A stretch of DNA of 64,000 nucleotides from Antilocapra americana (taxonomy: Eukaryota > Chordata > Mammalia > Artiodactyla > Antilocapridae), in the NCBI GenBank assembly GCA_007570785.1, contig ML664161.1, positions 42,731,293 to 42,795,292 of the forward strand, read 5' to 3'. This document shows, in pieces, positions 46,540 to 57,479 of this stretch; the first letter of the stretch is position 1, and every line of letters starts with the position of its first letter. Made by a program: the position numbers and the translations under genes. The notes below the pieces were generated by a model. That model had not been told where the DNA came from. It was given only the letters and a program-made list of their open reading frames with translations, and ran no database searches.

Positions 46540-46880
46540 CCTGTTCATTTATTTATTCAGTAATTATTTACTAAACACCAATTGTGTTCTAAGCATATAT
46601 AGACTGTGGTTTGAAAGCTTTTAAGTACCTGATTTGTAGGACCTTACATTCAATGGAGGAGAAAGGAGAAATATCAGGAAATGGAAAGTACAATTTCAAT
46701 ACAGAGCAAAGCACTATGATGAGGGAACCTTAGATTTGGAAAGTGGCAAGGTTAGAAGAATTTCCAGAGGCTGTAATTGAAAGCTGAGCCCTAAAGGATG
46801 ATGAGGAGTTTGCCAGGCAAGAGTCTGAGGGAGGGCTGATGGGAGAAAAAAAAAAAAAAAAAGAGTAAATCTCAGGCAAT
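46540..46880 (-). mobile_element. L2 LINE, antisense
   Basis: 'ttattcagtaattatttact', 'caccaattgtgttctaagca', then the internal 'gagtttgccaggcaagagtc' follow antisense L2 order. The end is marked by an A run near 46848-46862. Confidence 0.55.
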
Positions 46881-49109
46881 AGGAACACTATGTAGAGTCT
46901 TAATAGATCATATCCTTCCATTTCTTCAGAATTTGTGTGTTAAGAGAGACAGATAGGGGCCATTACATAAGAGGGGCAAAATTCCAAAGGCAGAGGGCTC
47001 CACTGGTGGAGAGGTAGATGGATTAGCATTGGAGTAAGGTAGATCCTTTCCTGTAGTAATAGTAGGCAAGGATAGATATAAATGTATAAAGGCAGTTGTT
47101 TGTAAGTGCGATACCAAAAGTTGATTAAATGGTCTTTGTTTTCTCATTGGTACAGATAGCCAATTTCTTTGCAGACGTTGAAAGAGGAGGGGTAGAATAG
47201 ATTTCAGGAAAGAGCGAAGATCTGAAATAGCTATCATATACAGAAGTAGAGAGGGTGTTGATTAGGGAAACCTGGAAGGATTTTTAAATAATATTTAGGG
47301 TCCAGCTATGTGGAGAGGCTGAGGATGAGTAGTGGTTATAGTTAGTGAGTTCCTGAGACCCTCTTTAGCTTCTGAAATATACGAATAGAGAAGGCAGATA
47401 GCGAGACTGCTCCAGGATTGGGTCTTCACTGATATTGTGACTCTTTCTATTTTTCTCCACCACTCATTTCTTGTCACTGAAGAGTTCTTATGACTGATAC
47501 TCTGACTCTAAGGATTTTCCTTTCCTGGATATTCAGCAAGTTTGGCTCAAGTTCTGGCCATGCTTAAAGTGCCAAAGATTTAATGTCCTTAGAAGATGTT
47601 TTAAGCAAATAACTAGTGACAAGTTAGTGGATACAGATCCTAGCATCCCCACCCTTTATGTGGGATGACTGTGGAGCATATTCTATACTGTTTGTCAGAA
47701 TAGCCCCAAAAGATTGAGCTCCAGTTCACTATAGTAGTAAGCTGCTTAATAAATGCACCCTTTATTGACTACTTACTTGTTTCCTTTATGGCTGTGTAAC
47801 AAAATACTTCTTTAGGTAGTTTGTTAGTTGCTTAAGACAGTAGGATTTATTTTTTCTCACAATTCTATGGGGTGACTGGGCTGAGCTGAGAAAGCTTCTG
47901 CTTTGCCTAATAATACCAGAGTTCACTCATATAGCTGCACTTGACTGGGAGACTGACTGGGACAGGAACGTCCATGGTGGTTTTACGTACAAGTTTAAGG
48001 CCTCAGTGCAAAGGGTGAAATAGCTGGAGCCTGAACCTCTTTTTATCTACATGCTTTCTAATTATTCATTAATGTAGTCAGAACTTCTTTATATGGTGTC
48101 TATATCCCAAGAAAGCAAACAAAGTAGACTCCTCTGACCTTGGTTTAGAACTGACACAGTGTGACTTCTGCTGCAATATAATGGCCAAAACAAGGTACCA
48201 GGCCAACCAAAATTCAAGATGGGGAAAGCAAACTTTTTCTCTTGATGGGTGGGGCAACATGTAAGAATAGGGATCTAGAACCATTGATAATCTTTACAGA
48301 CTCTCTCATTTCCCTTCTCTGTCTCACTTTTCTCCTTCACTAGTGTATCCAGGGATCAGATTTCAATAAACTACTTGCATAGAATTCCTATCTCAGAATC
48401 TTAACCAAAAGAAGTAGAGATAAATGAGACAGAGGAAAGCCAGAAAATGAACACAGAGTATGAATAAAAAAATAAAGTGATGAGCCACAGGGTTTGGGCT
48501 GCATGAAAAAAAAAATGTTAAAGGAGTTCAAAAGGAAGTCTTGAGACACTTAGGGCCTGATGAGATCTATGATATTGAAGATCTCATAAGTTAAGTTTGG
48601 CAGGGAGAAAAGGCTGAAAAGAAAGGATACCGTGGCTATAGGCTCACCCGTGGTAGAGTGAGCCTTAGTGACTCTAAGGAGCAGAAGCAAATGGGGCAAA
48701 GACAAAATTTCATCGGTCTTTGAAGGCTGCTGCCATCACTGTGGTAGTGAGACTCACCACTTTTGAAGTCAATTCTCTGGGTTGTGAGTTAGATAAATAC
48801 TCCTTCAGTTTGTTGTATTAGAGTGATCCATGACACAAGATCTGAAGAAGTGGGTGTCAACACAAACAGTGCAGTGTCCCTGGCAAACAAGTTCACCCCA
48901 AAACAGCTTGAGAGGAATCTCTTACCTGTCAGAGAAGTGACACTAATGAAGTATGCTTTTTTTTTTAAACTGAGACATAAACAATAATAAGTATAAGGGA
49001 AATAAAGAAACGTCAGGGTCAAATTAGACTTAGGTCACGATGTCATCAATTAGGTAATACGTGACATCATGAAAGTAACAGCCTTTTTGAATCTTATTTC
49101 TTCTTGTAT
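46881..49109. other. No gene or confident repeat recognised
   Basis: This is a 2.2-kb stretch with several open frames on the minus strand (the longest, 103 codons at 46926-47237) but no recognisable protein feature. 48600-48960 is non-repetitive and fairly complex. No assignment was made. Confidence 0.45.
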
Positions 49110-49510
49110 TGTTGTTTTTGTTCAGTCACTCAGTTGTGTCTGACTCTTTGCAACCCCATGGACTGCAGCATGCCAGGCTTCCCTGTCCTTCACTATCTCA
49201 TGGAGCTTGCTCAAACTCATGTCTGTTGGTTAGGTGATGCCATCCAACCATCTTATCCTCTGTTGTCCCCTTCTCCTCCTCCTTTCAATATTTTCAAGCA
49301 TCAGGGTCTTTTCAGATGAGTCAGTTCATCTCATCAGGTGGCCAAAGTATCAGAGCTTGTTTTAGCATCAGTCCTTCCAACGGTTATTCAGGGTTGATTT
49401 CCTCTAGGATTGACTGTTTTGATCTTGCTGTCCAAGGGACTCTCAAGAGTCTTCTCCAAACAATTCAAAAGTATCAGTTCTTCAGTGCTCAGCCTTCTTT
49501 ATGGTCTTAT
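49110..49510 (-). mobile_element. BovB 3' fragment, antisense
   Basis: It runs from 'gttcagtcactcagttgtgt' to 'gtgctcagccttctttatgg' and is more diverged than the neighbouring BovB at 49737. It covers the last about 400 bases of the element. Confidence 0.92.
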
Positions 49511-49616
49511 TTTTGTATTGCATAGTATTAATACATCATTTAATTGTGATTAGATTAAGTTGCAAAATATTTGCTAAGTGCCTAGCCGAAAAGAGGGTAT
49601 AATTAAATATTAGTTC

Positions 49617-49648
49617 CCTTTCTCCCAATCTTCCTTTCTCCCAATCTT
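49617..49648 (+). repeat. Perfect 16-bp tandem duplication
   Basis: CCTTTCTCCCAATCTT occurs twice head to tail (49617-49632 and 49633-49648) in the gap between the two BovB copies. Confidence 0.95.
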
Positions 49649-49867
49649 ATTTTCCCCATCTTGTAAACCAGGATTCATAGGTAAAACATAATACACCTGA
49701 TCTTTCTTACTGTTGCAGCTTGTCTCTCAGGTCAGTTCAGTTCAGTCACTCAGTCATGTCCGACTCTTTGAGACCCCATAAACTGAAGCACGCCAGGTCT
49801 CCCTGTCCATCACAGACTCCCGAAGTCCACCCAAACCCATGGCCATCAAGTCGATGATGACATCCAG

Positions 49868-50161
49868 TCATCTCATCCTCTGTCGTCCCCTTCTCCTCCT
49901 GCCCTCAATCTTTCCCAGCATCAGGGTCTTTTCTAATGAGTCAGCTCTTCCCATCAGGTAGCCAAAGTATTGGAGTTTCAGCTTCAACATCATTCCTTCC
50001 AATGAACACCCAGGACTGATCTCCTTTAGGATGGACTGGTTGGATCTCCTTGCAGTCCAAGGGACTCTCAAGAGTCTTCTCCAACACCACAGTTTAAAAA
50101 CATCAATTCTTTGGCTCTTAGCTTTCTTTATAGTCCAACTCTTACATCCATACATGACCAC
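49868..50161 (-). pseudogene. BovB ORF C-terminal fragment, antisense
   Basis: The 97-codon minus frame (MVMYGCKSWTIKK, RRLLRVPWTARRSNQ, QYFGYLMGRADSLEK) is the C-terminal region that follows the RT. It is in another frame from the RT part. Confidence 0.9.
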
Positions 50162-50401
50162 TGGAAAAAATCATAGCCTTGACTAGATGGACCTTTGTTG
50201 ACAAAGTAATGTCTCTGCTTTTTAATATGCTATCTAGGTTGGTCATAACTTTCCTTCCAAGGAGTGTCTTTTCATTTCATGGCTGCAATCACCATCTGCA
50301 GTGACTGGGGAGCCCAGAAAAATAAAGTCAGCCATTGTTTCCACTGTTTCCCCATCTATTTGCCATGAAATGATGGGACCAGATGCCATGATCTTAGTTT
50401 T

Positions 50402-51202
50402 CTAAATAATGAGCTTTAAACCAAATTTTAAACTCTCCTCTTTCACTTTCATTAAGAGGCTGTTTAGTTCCTCTTCACTTTCTGCCATAAGGGTGATATC
50501 ATCTGCATATCTGAGTTTATTAATATTTCTCTGGGAAATCTTGATTCCAGCTTGTTCTTCTTCCAGCCCAGTGTTTCTCATAATGTACTCTGCATAGAAG
50601 TTAAATAAGCAGGGTGACAATATACAGCCTTGACGTACTCCTTTTCCTATTTGGAATCAGGCTGTTGTTCCATGTCCAGTTCTAACTGTTGCTTCCTGAC
50701 CTGCCTAAAGGTTGCTCAAGAGACAGGTCAGATGGTCTGGTTTTCCTATCTCTTTCAGAATTTTCCACAGTTTATTGTGATCCACATAATCAAAGGCTTT
50801 GGCATAGTCAATAAAGCAGAAATAGATGTTTTTCTGGAACTCTTTTGCTTTTTCGATGATCCAGCAGATGTTGTCAATTTGATCTCTGGTTCCTCTGCCT
50901 TTTCTAAAACCAGCTTGAACATCTGGAAGTCCACAGTTCATGTATTGCTGAAGCCTGGCTTGGAGAATTTTGAGCATTACTTTGCTAGCATGTAAGATGA
51001 GTACAACTGTGCAGTAGTTTGAGCATTCTTTGACATTGCCTTTCTTTGGGATTGGAATGAAAACTGACCTTTTCTTGTCCTGTGGCCACTGCTGAGTTTT
51101 CCAAATTTGCTGGCATATTGAGTGTAGCACTTTCACAGCATCATCTTTCAGGATTTGAAATAGCTCAACTGGAATTCCATCACCTCCACTAGTGTTGTTC
51201 AT
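50402..51202 (-). pseudogene. BovB reverse transcriptase, broken ORF, antisense
   Basis: Minus-strand frames 50705-51202 (165 codons: GGDGIPVELF, GFRKGRGTRDQ, catalytic FIDYAKAFD) and 50402-50620 (72 codons: LRYADDITLM with the YADD box) together cover the RT domain. The frame is lost between them. The N-terminal endonuclease is missing, so the copy is dead. Confidence 0.92.
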
Positions 51203-51256
51203 AGTGGTGCTTTCTAAGGCCCACTTGACTTCACATTCCAGGATGTCTAGCTCTAG

Positions 51257-52041
51257 GTGAGTTATGAAGGAGACTGTAACTTACTTAAAGTGCCCAATAT
51301 GAGGAATTTTTTTTTTAAATGGAAGGCAAGAGGATTCATTTATACTAAGCGAATGGACAATCTGCTTTGAAGGTATTTGGCATTCATATGGATTTTGGCA
51401 AGTTATAAGCTTCATCTGAACTCTGTTGCACTCTTATTCATTTTGTTAAAACTGATATTCAAGAGATTATAGTTATATTCAAGTAAGAATAAGTGAAATT
51501 TTCACTACATAATTTATGTTTGTAGATTTGTGGTTTGTAAATTAAACTTGGAAGCTCTCAGCTAAATCATTTTTCTCTTCATTTCAAAAGAAGGAGTTAA
51601 ATTCTTATTTTTGCCATTGGCTTGATTATAGGTTATTTCAGTCTTACTGTCCCTTAAAACAAAATGAAGACCAATGAAATTTGTTCCAAATACTTCACAA
51701 TTAAATAGAATGATTTAGAAAGGATACAATTCAGTTATACACATAAGCTATATAAATAGAGGATGGAAAGTTATGAATAGGAACTTGAAGGTAATTTTGT
51801 CCTCATCTTCCGGTTTAATTTAGCCTGCCAGAATTAGTAAACTGATAGAAATTATTACTTGTTCAGATAATTTCTGCTTACATAAACATGTCCATGAGAC
51901 AAAACACTAGAAAAAAAATTCCTTCTGCTATTCTTGATTTTTCCCCAACTTGGAACATCCTTCTTTCCATAACAGAGGACTCACTCTGTTGCTTTCCTTT
52001 TTCAACTCTCACCTGCACAAAATCATCCCTGGATCCTGATT
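51257..52041. other. No gene or confident repeat recognised
   Basis: This is AT-rich, non-repetitive sequence. 51340-51620 is moderately complex, without coding signal. Confidence 0.45.
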
Positions 52042-52053
52042 TTGGCCCAGAAA

Positions 52054-52236
52054 GTGAAAGTGAAAGTTGCTCAGTGGTATCTGACTCTTTTCAACACTGT
52101 GAACTATACAGTCCATGGAATTCTCCAGGCCAGAATACTGGAGTGGAAAGCCTTTCCCTTCTCAGGGGATCTTCCTGACCCAGGAATTGAACCAGGGTCT
52201 CCTGCATTGCAGGCAAATTTTTTAACAACTGAACTA
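52054..52236 (-). mobile_element. Bov-tA SINE, antisense, exact target duplication
   Basis: A GTGAAAGTGAAAGT tail is followed by the reversed body ('cagtccatggaattctccag') and head ('ggcaaattttttaacaactg'). The 12-bp word TTGGCCCAGAAA flanks it at 52042-52053 and 52237-52248. Confidence 0.95.
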
Positions 52237-52539
52237 TTGGCCCAGAAATTAGATGTTGTCATCCAGACAGGAGATAGGCACCTGTTAGATCTTCAACTGA
52301 CTGCTTGTCCTGTAGGTCCACTGCTCTGCCGTGGTTTCTCCAGATTCCTCCAGCAATCCCTCCATCTCTTGCTTCCTGGGCTAGCTCTGAAGGCCCTGCA
52401 TGCTGTGGGCTTGGCCCCCTTCTGCAGTATGATCCCTGATACCATAGTTTCCTATAGGGAATCAAGCCTGAGACATAGGGCTTTCTGTTCCTTCTTCATA
52501 GTGTTTACCACTTCCTTCCGTGCACCATTATTATTTACA

Positions 52540-52945
52540 TATGTATATATTCTTGTGTATATCCCTTCTGGTAGATTATAAACTCTCTAAAGGCAGATAC
52601 AAAACTCTGTCTAACATGTTTGTGTCTTGAAGTGAACAGTACAGCATCCTGTACCAACCAGGTGCTTAATGCGGGTGTGCATACATGCTAAGTCACTTGT
52701 GTCTGCCTCTTTGCAAGCCTATGGACCATAGCAGTAGGCTCCTCTGTCCATGGGATTCTCCAGGCAAAAATACTGGAGTGGGTTGCCATGCCCTCCTCCA
52801 GGGGGATCTTCCTGACCCAGGGGTCGAACCCATGTCTTCTCTTGTGTCTCTTGTAATGGCAGGCGGCTTCTTGACCCCTAGAGTCACCTGAGAAGCCCCA
52901 GGTATTTAATAAATGCTTATTAATGTTGTCTGAATGAATGGGATC
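52540..52945 (+). mobile_element. L2 3' end split by a Bov-tA
   Basis: 'actctctaaaggcagataca', 'caaccaggtgcttaatg' (to 52670) and, after the SINE, 'caggtatttaataaatgctt' with 'gtctgaatgaatg' (52899-52945) reconstitute the plus-strand L2 terminus. Confidence 0.7.
52674..52898 (-). mobile_element. Bov-tA SINE, antisense
   Basis: The reversed body ('catgggattctccaggcaaa') and head ('cttgacccctagagtcacct', 'gagaagcccc') are present. CAGGTGCTTAAT (52659-52670) and CAGGTATTTAAT (52899-52910) form a 12-bp target duplication with two differences, inside L2. Confidence 0.93.
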
Positions 52946-53382
52946 CAAGCAGTTACAAACAGCATTGTACTACTTCTCCTGTTTTTGCTTCTAAACAGAG
53001 TTTTTATCAGATAATGGATCTAAAGATTTCAGAATATGCAGCATCTTTTCTTGAAAATTTTAGTCAGTGTCCACTTGTTTAATCTTCAAAATGAAAATTA
53101 TTTTTAATACACCATTCACAACTTTCTCCCACTCATCTGAAGTACTGATGTAGACAAGCTTCTTATCTCTGTACGGTATGACAGCTTCGGGTATCAGTTG
53201 ATGATTTACTTGAGATTGTGTGTGAGGGCCTGCCTTCCCCCTGCCCCCACTTTTCTTCAAGGGACTATCTATCTCTCTTGAAATATTCTCTATGGGGCTG
53301 AAATCTGAGGAGTTATCCAAACTTGTTTTGTAGATATCATGCAAGTCTTCAAATATGAAAATCCCAGAAATAAGGCTATCTA
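52946..53382. other. No gene or confident repeat recognised
   Basis: The 143-codon minus frame 53060-53491 spans this unassigned stretch and the SINE to its right, so it is not a credible gene. No repeat family was recognised here. Confidence 0.5.
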
Positions 53383-53503
53383 GGGACTTTCTTGGTGATC
53401 CAGTGGTTAAGACTCCACACTGCCATTGCAGGGGGCATAGGTTCCATCCTTGATTGGGAGCTAAGATCCTACATGCTTCGCAGCCAACCACAACAACAAA
53501 AAT
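53383..53503 (+). mobile_element. CHR-type tRNA-derived SINE (cetartiodactyl)
   Basis: 'gggactttcttggtgatcca', 'gtggttaagactccacactg', B-box-like 'aggttccatcc', then 'gggagctaagatcctacatg' and a CAACAACAAAAA tail match the older cetartiodactyl CHR SINE rather than Bov-tA. AGGCTATCT (53373-53381) and AGGCTATTT (53506-53514) flank it. Confidence 0.85.
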
Positions 53504-53554
53504 GGAGGCTATTTGTATAGTAAAAGAATGCTACAATTAGAAAGTAGAAAAAAA

Positions 53555-53650
53555 ATCTCTTCTAGACTGACATTTCACATAAGTAAACTCAAGCCTTGAT
53601 AGGAACTTGTCCAAAGTCCTACAGCTGCCTAGCAGTGGAACCATATCTTC
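53555..53650 (-). mobile_element. MIR SINE, antisense
   Basis: 'cacataagtaaactcaagcc' and 'cttgtccaaagtcctacagc' with 'cctagcagtgg' are the reversed MIR core ('aggtcacacagctagtaagt'-type region). It is short and diverged. Confidence 0.6.
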
Positions 53651-54319
53651 TGATGGTTGATTGTGGTAGGGGAAGTGTTTTTTGCTGTAGCCTAATAGAA
53701 TTAGATCCAGAAGCATACCGAAGGAGAAAAAGGTATCTCTTGTAGAGACTATATTATTGCTGAATTTTAAATAGGATTTTCTTTCCTTACCATCTGATAT
53801 AACCATATCCTATAATGCATCAAGATCTGAAAATAGACCTTGTAATGATAGAAATATATTGGCTTTATTGTCAACTATAAAGTGAATTTGCTTTAGCTTC
53901 AATTGAAATAATATTTTGCATTTGAGTGTGTGCTTGTTTTTAGTTTAGAAAAATATAATTTACTTGGGAAACTTAATTATTACTAGTTCTTGAGATAGTT
54001 TCTCAAGCTTTGAGATATGTCATGGATTACTGTAAATCTTGGGAAAGATTCTTGTAGTTTCTTTTGTTTTTCCTACTTTGGTTTTGGGATCTGATGAAGG
54101 GTGTTGGTCTTGAGACATTTAACTAACATTTTTTTTCCCCCTTCTCCAAAGTTTTGAGAAATATTGCTCAAAAGTTTGAGAAATGGGGAAAAATATGCAT
54201 ATGTGTATATATATATATATATATAGACTTGCATTCTTAGCTATTTGGTGGTACATTATTTCTTTTTTTAATATTTATATATATTGATATATTTGCTAGC
54301 ATTTAACTGCAAAATACAA
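53651..54319. other. No gene recognised; TA microsatellite at 54206-54225
   Basis: AT-rich sequence with a 20-base TA run. No family was assigned to the rest. Confidence 0.5.
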
Positions 54320-54468
54320 AAAAAAATCAGCTGTTATTTCTCTTCTTTCATTTTTTATTTTGTTTATTTGTGTCCTCTCTTTTTTCTTCTTGGTGATCCT
54401 AGCTAGAGATTTGTCAATTTTGTTTATCCTTTCAAAACCCAGTTTTTGGTTTTGGTGACCTTTTCTAT
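54320..54468 (-). mobile_element. L1 ORF2 fragment, antisense
   Basis: 'gtgtcctctcttttttcttc', 'gagatttgtcaattttgttt' and 'aaaacccagtttttggtttt' are the reversed L1 ORF2 RT region. It is bordered on the right by the tail of another L1. Confidence 0.7.
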
Positions 54469-54580
54469 TTTTTTTAAATACATTTATTTATTTTCTTTAC
54501 ATTGTTGTGTTGATTTTGCCATACATTGACATGAATCCGTCATGGGTATACATGTAAATTTGCTTATTACCCACTTTATT
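54469..54580 (-). mobile_element. Ruminant L1 3' tip, antisense
   Basis: A T-rich tail leads into 'gattttgccatacattgaca' and 'gaatccgtcatgggtataca', the reversed 3' end of ruminant L1. Confidence 0.8.
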
Positions 54581-54706
54581 TTCCCCTTTCTTCATGTGTT
54601 ATTGTTTAAGCCTCTTCCAAATGCAAGTGAAGTGTTTCTAGCCCATTGACTTCAAATCTTATCTGTACTTCTTGGTACCTATTTAGATCCTTCTATTGCC
54701 AGAACT

Positions 54707-54840
54707 GGAGAAGGCAATGGCAACCCATTCCAGTACTGTTGCCTGGAAAATCCCATGGACGGAGGAGCCTAGTGGGCTGCAGTCCATGGGGTGGCTAAGA
54801 GTCGGACACAACTGAGTGACTTAGCAGCAGCAGCAGCAGC
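54707..54840 (+). mobile_element. Bov-A monomer SINE with (AGC)6 tail
   Basis: There is a single Bov-A unit ('ggagaaggcaatggcaaccc', 'gagtcggacacaactgagtg') with AGC repeats at 54823-54840. ATTGCCAGAACT (54695-54706) and ATTCCCAGAATT (54841-54852) match at 10 of 12 positions and fit a decayed target duplication, so the monomer seems to be the complete insertion. Confidence 0.92.
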
Positions 54841-54852
54841 ATTCCCAGAATT

Positions 54853-55169
54853 AAGCATAATTCATGAGTTACTTCTGGTGTGGAGAAATACATCTCTAAT
54901 CAAACAACCCACCTACAAATAACAACCATAACCTCTGACCAGAAACAAAACAAAATAAAATACAATGATATTAGCATTTTAGAGAATGAACAATAATAGA
55001 AGGAAGCTTTTTAGCAGGGAGTTGAAACTTGTATTAAGCAATTAGCAGAGGGTGAGGTGAGTCTCACATTTTTGTGGCTTTTCTTGAGAGCATCTGCAGT
55101 TGTAGTGGCAGAAAAAGAAATTAAACTTCAAAAGAGGGCCTGATGCTTTCAGACTGGAGGAATATGGAA
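54853..55169. other. No gene or confident repeat recognised
   Basis: Mixed sequence immediately upstream of an L1-like block; it may be its diverged 5' continuation. Confidence 0.4.
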
Positions 55170-56110
55170 AGGGACAGGGATGCCAGAGAGTGAGAGGTAA
55201 CTTAAGAAAAGAAAGAGACAGAGATGGGAAAACTCAAATTCCATATTCAAGCTCTGCCTACCTCTTTTTGGCTGACCATGGAACCATACGTGCACAGGAC
55301 AGACTGAAAGCAATTGGAATAGATCTGAGTGGGACAGAGTTTGCAGCTTGAGATTAGCCAAGCTAATGACTGGCTCTAACAAAAACACCAGCATTCTCTG
55401 TTTCTGTATAACTGAATCCAGAATTTTCACCGTTAACATTGACAGTGTCCAGGATATAACCCCAAATTTGTTCAAACACAAAAAACATGGTAAATTGTAA
55501 TCCTTTCACAAAGGGAAAGAAAATCAATAGATGAAAATTCTGAAATGACCCAGATATTAAAATTATCAGAAAAGAAGTTGAAAGAAGCTGAATTATTAAT
55601 TATAACAGCTGAATGAAGTAAAAGAAAATGTGGTTAATATGAATAAAAAGATAGGAAATATCAGCAGAGAAATTCTAAAATATATATCTGCATTAAAAAA
55701 TGAAAATTTTAGGACATAAAAATATATTATCTGAAATAAATTATCAAGTAGGCTTAATAGCATAATGGATATGGCTGAAGGATAAGTCAGTGAACTTGAG
55801 AAAGATAAATAGAATTCATCCAATCTAAAAAAGAGTAATAAAAAAAAAAAAACAGTGGAAAGAATAAGCAGAAACTCAGAAGCCTGAAGGAAAATTTTAA
55901 AGCATCTAGTATATATGCAGTTGAGAATGGGCAGGAAAGTAATTTAAGTATTTTAAGAATAAAAGTAAAATCTTCCTAAAGGTTTTGAAAGACATACATA
56001 TTCAAGGAGTTTACCAAACCCCAGACACAACAAATTTGATGAAAACAATGCCTAGGCATTCATAGTAAAATTACTGAAAGCTAAAAATAATATTGCATTC
56101 AAAATTATAT
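55170..56110 (+). mobile_element. Ancient L1 5'/ORF1 region
   Basis: The A-rich sense-strand text follows an L1 ORF1 order: 'attatcagaaaagaagttga', 'aatatcagcagagaaattct', 'gtcagtgaacttgagaaaga', 'cagaaactcagaagcctgaa', 'caaatttgatgaaaacaatg'. All frames are broken. The boundary on the left is uncertain. Confidence 0.6.
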
Positions 56111-56167
56111 TTAGTGTTATTTAGATATTATAATGTTATATTTGAATATATTTTTAAAAGATGAGGA

Positions 56168-56410
56168 AACAATAGAATATAGTGTTTAAGTAATAGGCTT
56201 TAGTCTCCTAATATCAAGCCCTGCCACTTATTAAGTCTATGACCTTGAGACAGTTTCTTTTCTTAGAAGTCCATTTTCTGCCTTTATAAAATGATGATAA
56301 AGATGCAATAACACTACCTTATATGGATGAAGTATATATTAAATTATATATGCAGGACTCTTGGCAAAGCACTTAGTGGAATTTAAATAAATGATAGTTC
56401 TTGTTACCTT
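56168..56410 (+). mobile_element. MIR SINE, near full length
   Basis: The complete MIR order is visible: 'atatagtgtttaagtaatag', 'caagccctgccacttattaa', 'ctatgaccttgagacagttt', 'tgcctttataaaatgatgat', 'cttggcaaagcacttagtgg' and 'aaataaatgatagttcttgt'. Confidence 0.85.
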
Positions 56411-56827
56411 TTTTTTTTCTAAATGCTTTTTGCTTGGTTGTACTTCTTAATCCTTATTATAGAAAATGATTTTCCTTTCTTATAATGCCTTTTTCTAATT
56501 TTGGTATGAATATTTAATAGTCTTGTATAATAAGTTAAGATGCTTTTCCAGTTTTTGCAGTATAGTTTTTATAACAGACTATACTAGTTTTTGAAGGTTT
56601 ATCAAGTGTTGCCTTTAAATTTACTTGGACTTGTGTAGGTGCCTGTGTGTTTATGTGTGTGTGTGTGTTTAGCTAGATTTCAAACTGCTTAGGTAATATT
56701 TTAATTTATATAAATCTATTCAGATTTTCTAATTCCTCTCAAGCTAGTTTCATTTTCAACAAAAATGTCCTTTAACTTTTAAAATAGCTTTAATAATTGG
56801 TTCAAATAAATAGCATAAAATTGTTCA
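56411..56827. other. No gene or confident repeat recognised
   Basis: This is AT-rich, with a short GT-rich stretch at about 56646-56668. Confidence 0.5.
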
Positions 56828-57032
56828 TGTACATGCATACTCAGTCACTAAGTCATATCTGACTCCTTGTGATTGTAGCCCACTAGGCTCCTTTCTCCAT
56901 GGGATTTCCCAGGCAAGAACATGGGGATGGGTAGCTATTCACTTCTCCAGGGGATTTTACCAATGCAGGGATTGAACCCTGGTCTTCTGCATTGCAGGTG
57001 GATTCTTTACCATCTGAGCCACCATGGAATCC
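56828..57032 (-). mobile_element. Bov-tA SINE, antisense
   Basis: The reversed body ('gattgtagcccactaggctc', 'ccatgggatttcccaggcaa') and head ('tctttaccatctgagccacc') are present, with a moderate number of substitutions. Confidence 0.92.
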
Positions 57033-57059
57033 CTTATGGATATATAAGGGAAGACTTTA

Positions 57060-57475
57060 TGGATACATAAATATAAATTTTATATGTATACATTATATAC
57101 ATATATGCCAATGTATATATTGTTATTCATTCATGCAATGTTAGTGAACATTTATGTTGCTTCCATGTCTTCGCTATTTTGTGGCGCATGTATCTTTTTG
57201 AATTAGAGCTTTTGTCTTTTCTAAGCATCTGCCCATGAGTGGGATTGCTGGATCATATGGTAGCTCTATTTTTAATTTTTTAAGGAACCGCATATTGTTC
57301 TCCATAGTGACTGCACCGGTTTACATTCCTGCCAACAGTATATGAGAGGATTCTATGTTCTTCACACCCTCTTCAGCATTTATTATTTGTAGACTTTTTG
57401 ATGATGGCCATTTTGACTGGTATGAGGTTATATCTCATTGCAATTTTGATTTTGATATTCTCACTTTTTAAATGA
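57060..57475 (-). mobile_element. L1 ORF2 3' region, antisense
   Basis: 'atgttgcttccatgtcttcg', 'gtgggattgctggatcatat', 'gttctccatagtgactgcac', 'cctgccaacagtatatgaga', 'tagactttttgatgatggcc' and 'tcattgcaattttgattttg' are in perfect L1 antisense order. Confidence 0.85.
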
Positions 57476-57479
57476 CATT

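Larger units (their letters stand above)
49737..51256 (-). mobile_element. BovB LINE, antisense, 1.5 kb
   Basis: This is the reversed BovB from its 3' terminal GTTCA units (49737 onward) to the region upstream of RT ('cattccaggatgtctagctc' near 51250). It is comparable in extent to the copy at 8389 but truncated about 170 bases further in. It is 5'-truncated with no endonuclease domain. Confidence 0.95.

Noticed and set aside
52042..52581. 179-codon ORF
   Set aside because: It runs from a SINE target duplication through an antisense Bov-tA into unassigned and L2-type DNA; there is no conserved domain.
53060..53491. 143-codon minus-strand ORF
   Set aside because: Its start lies in a CHR-type SINE and the remainder shows no recognisable protein signature; it is probably a chance open frame.
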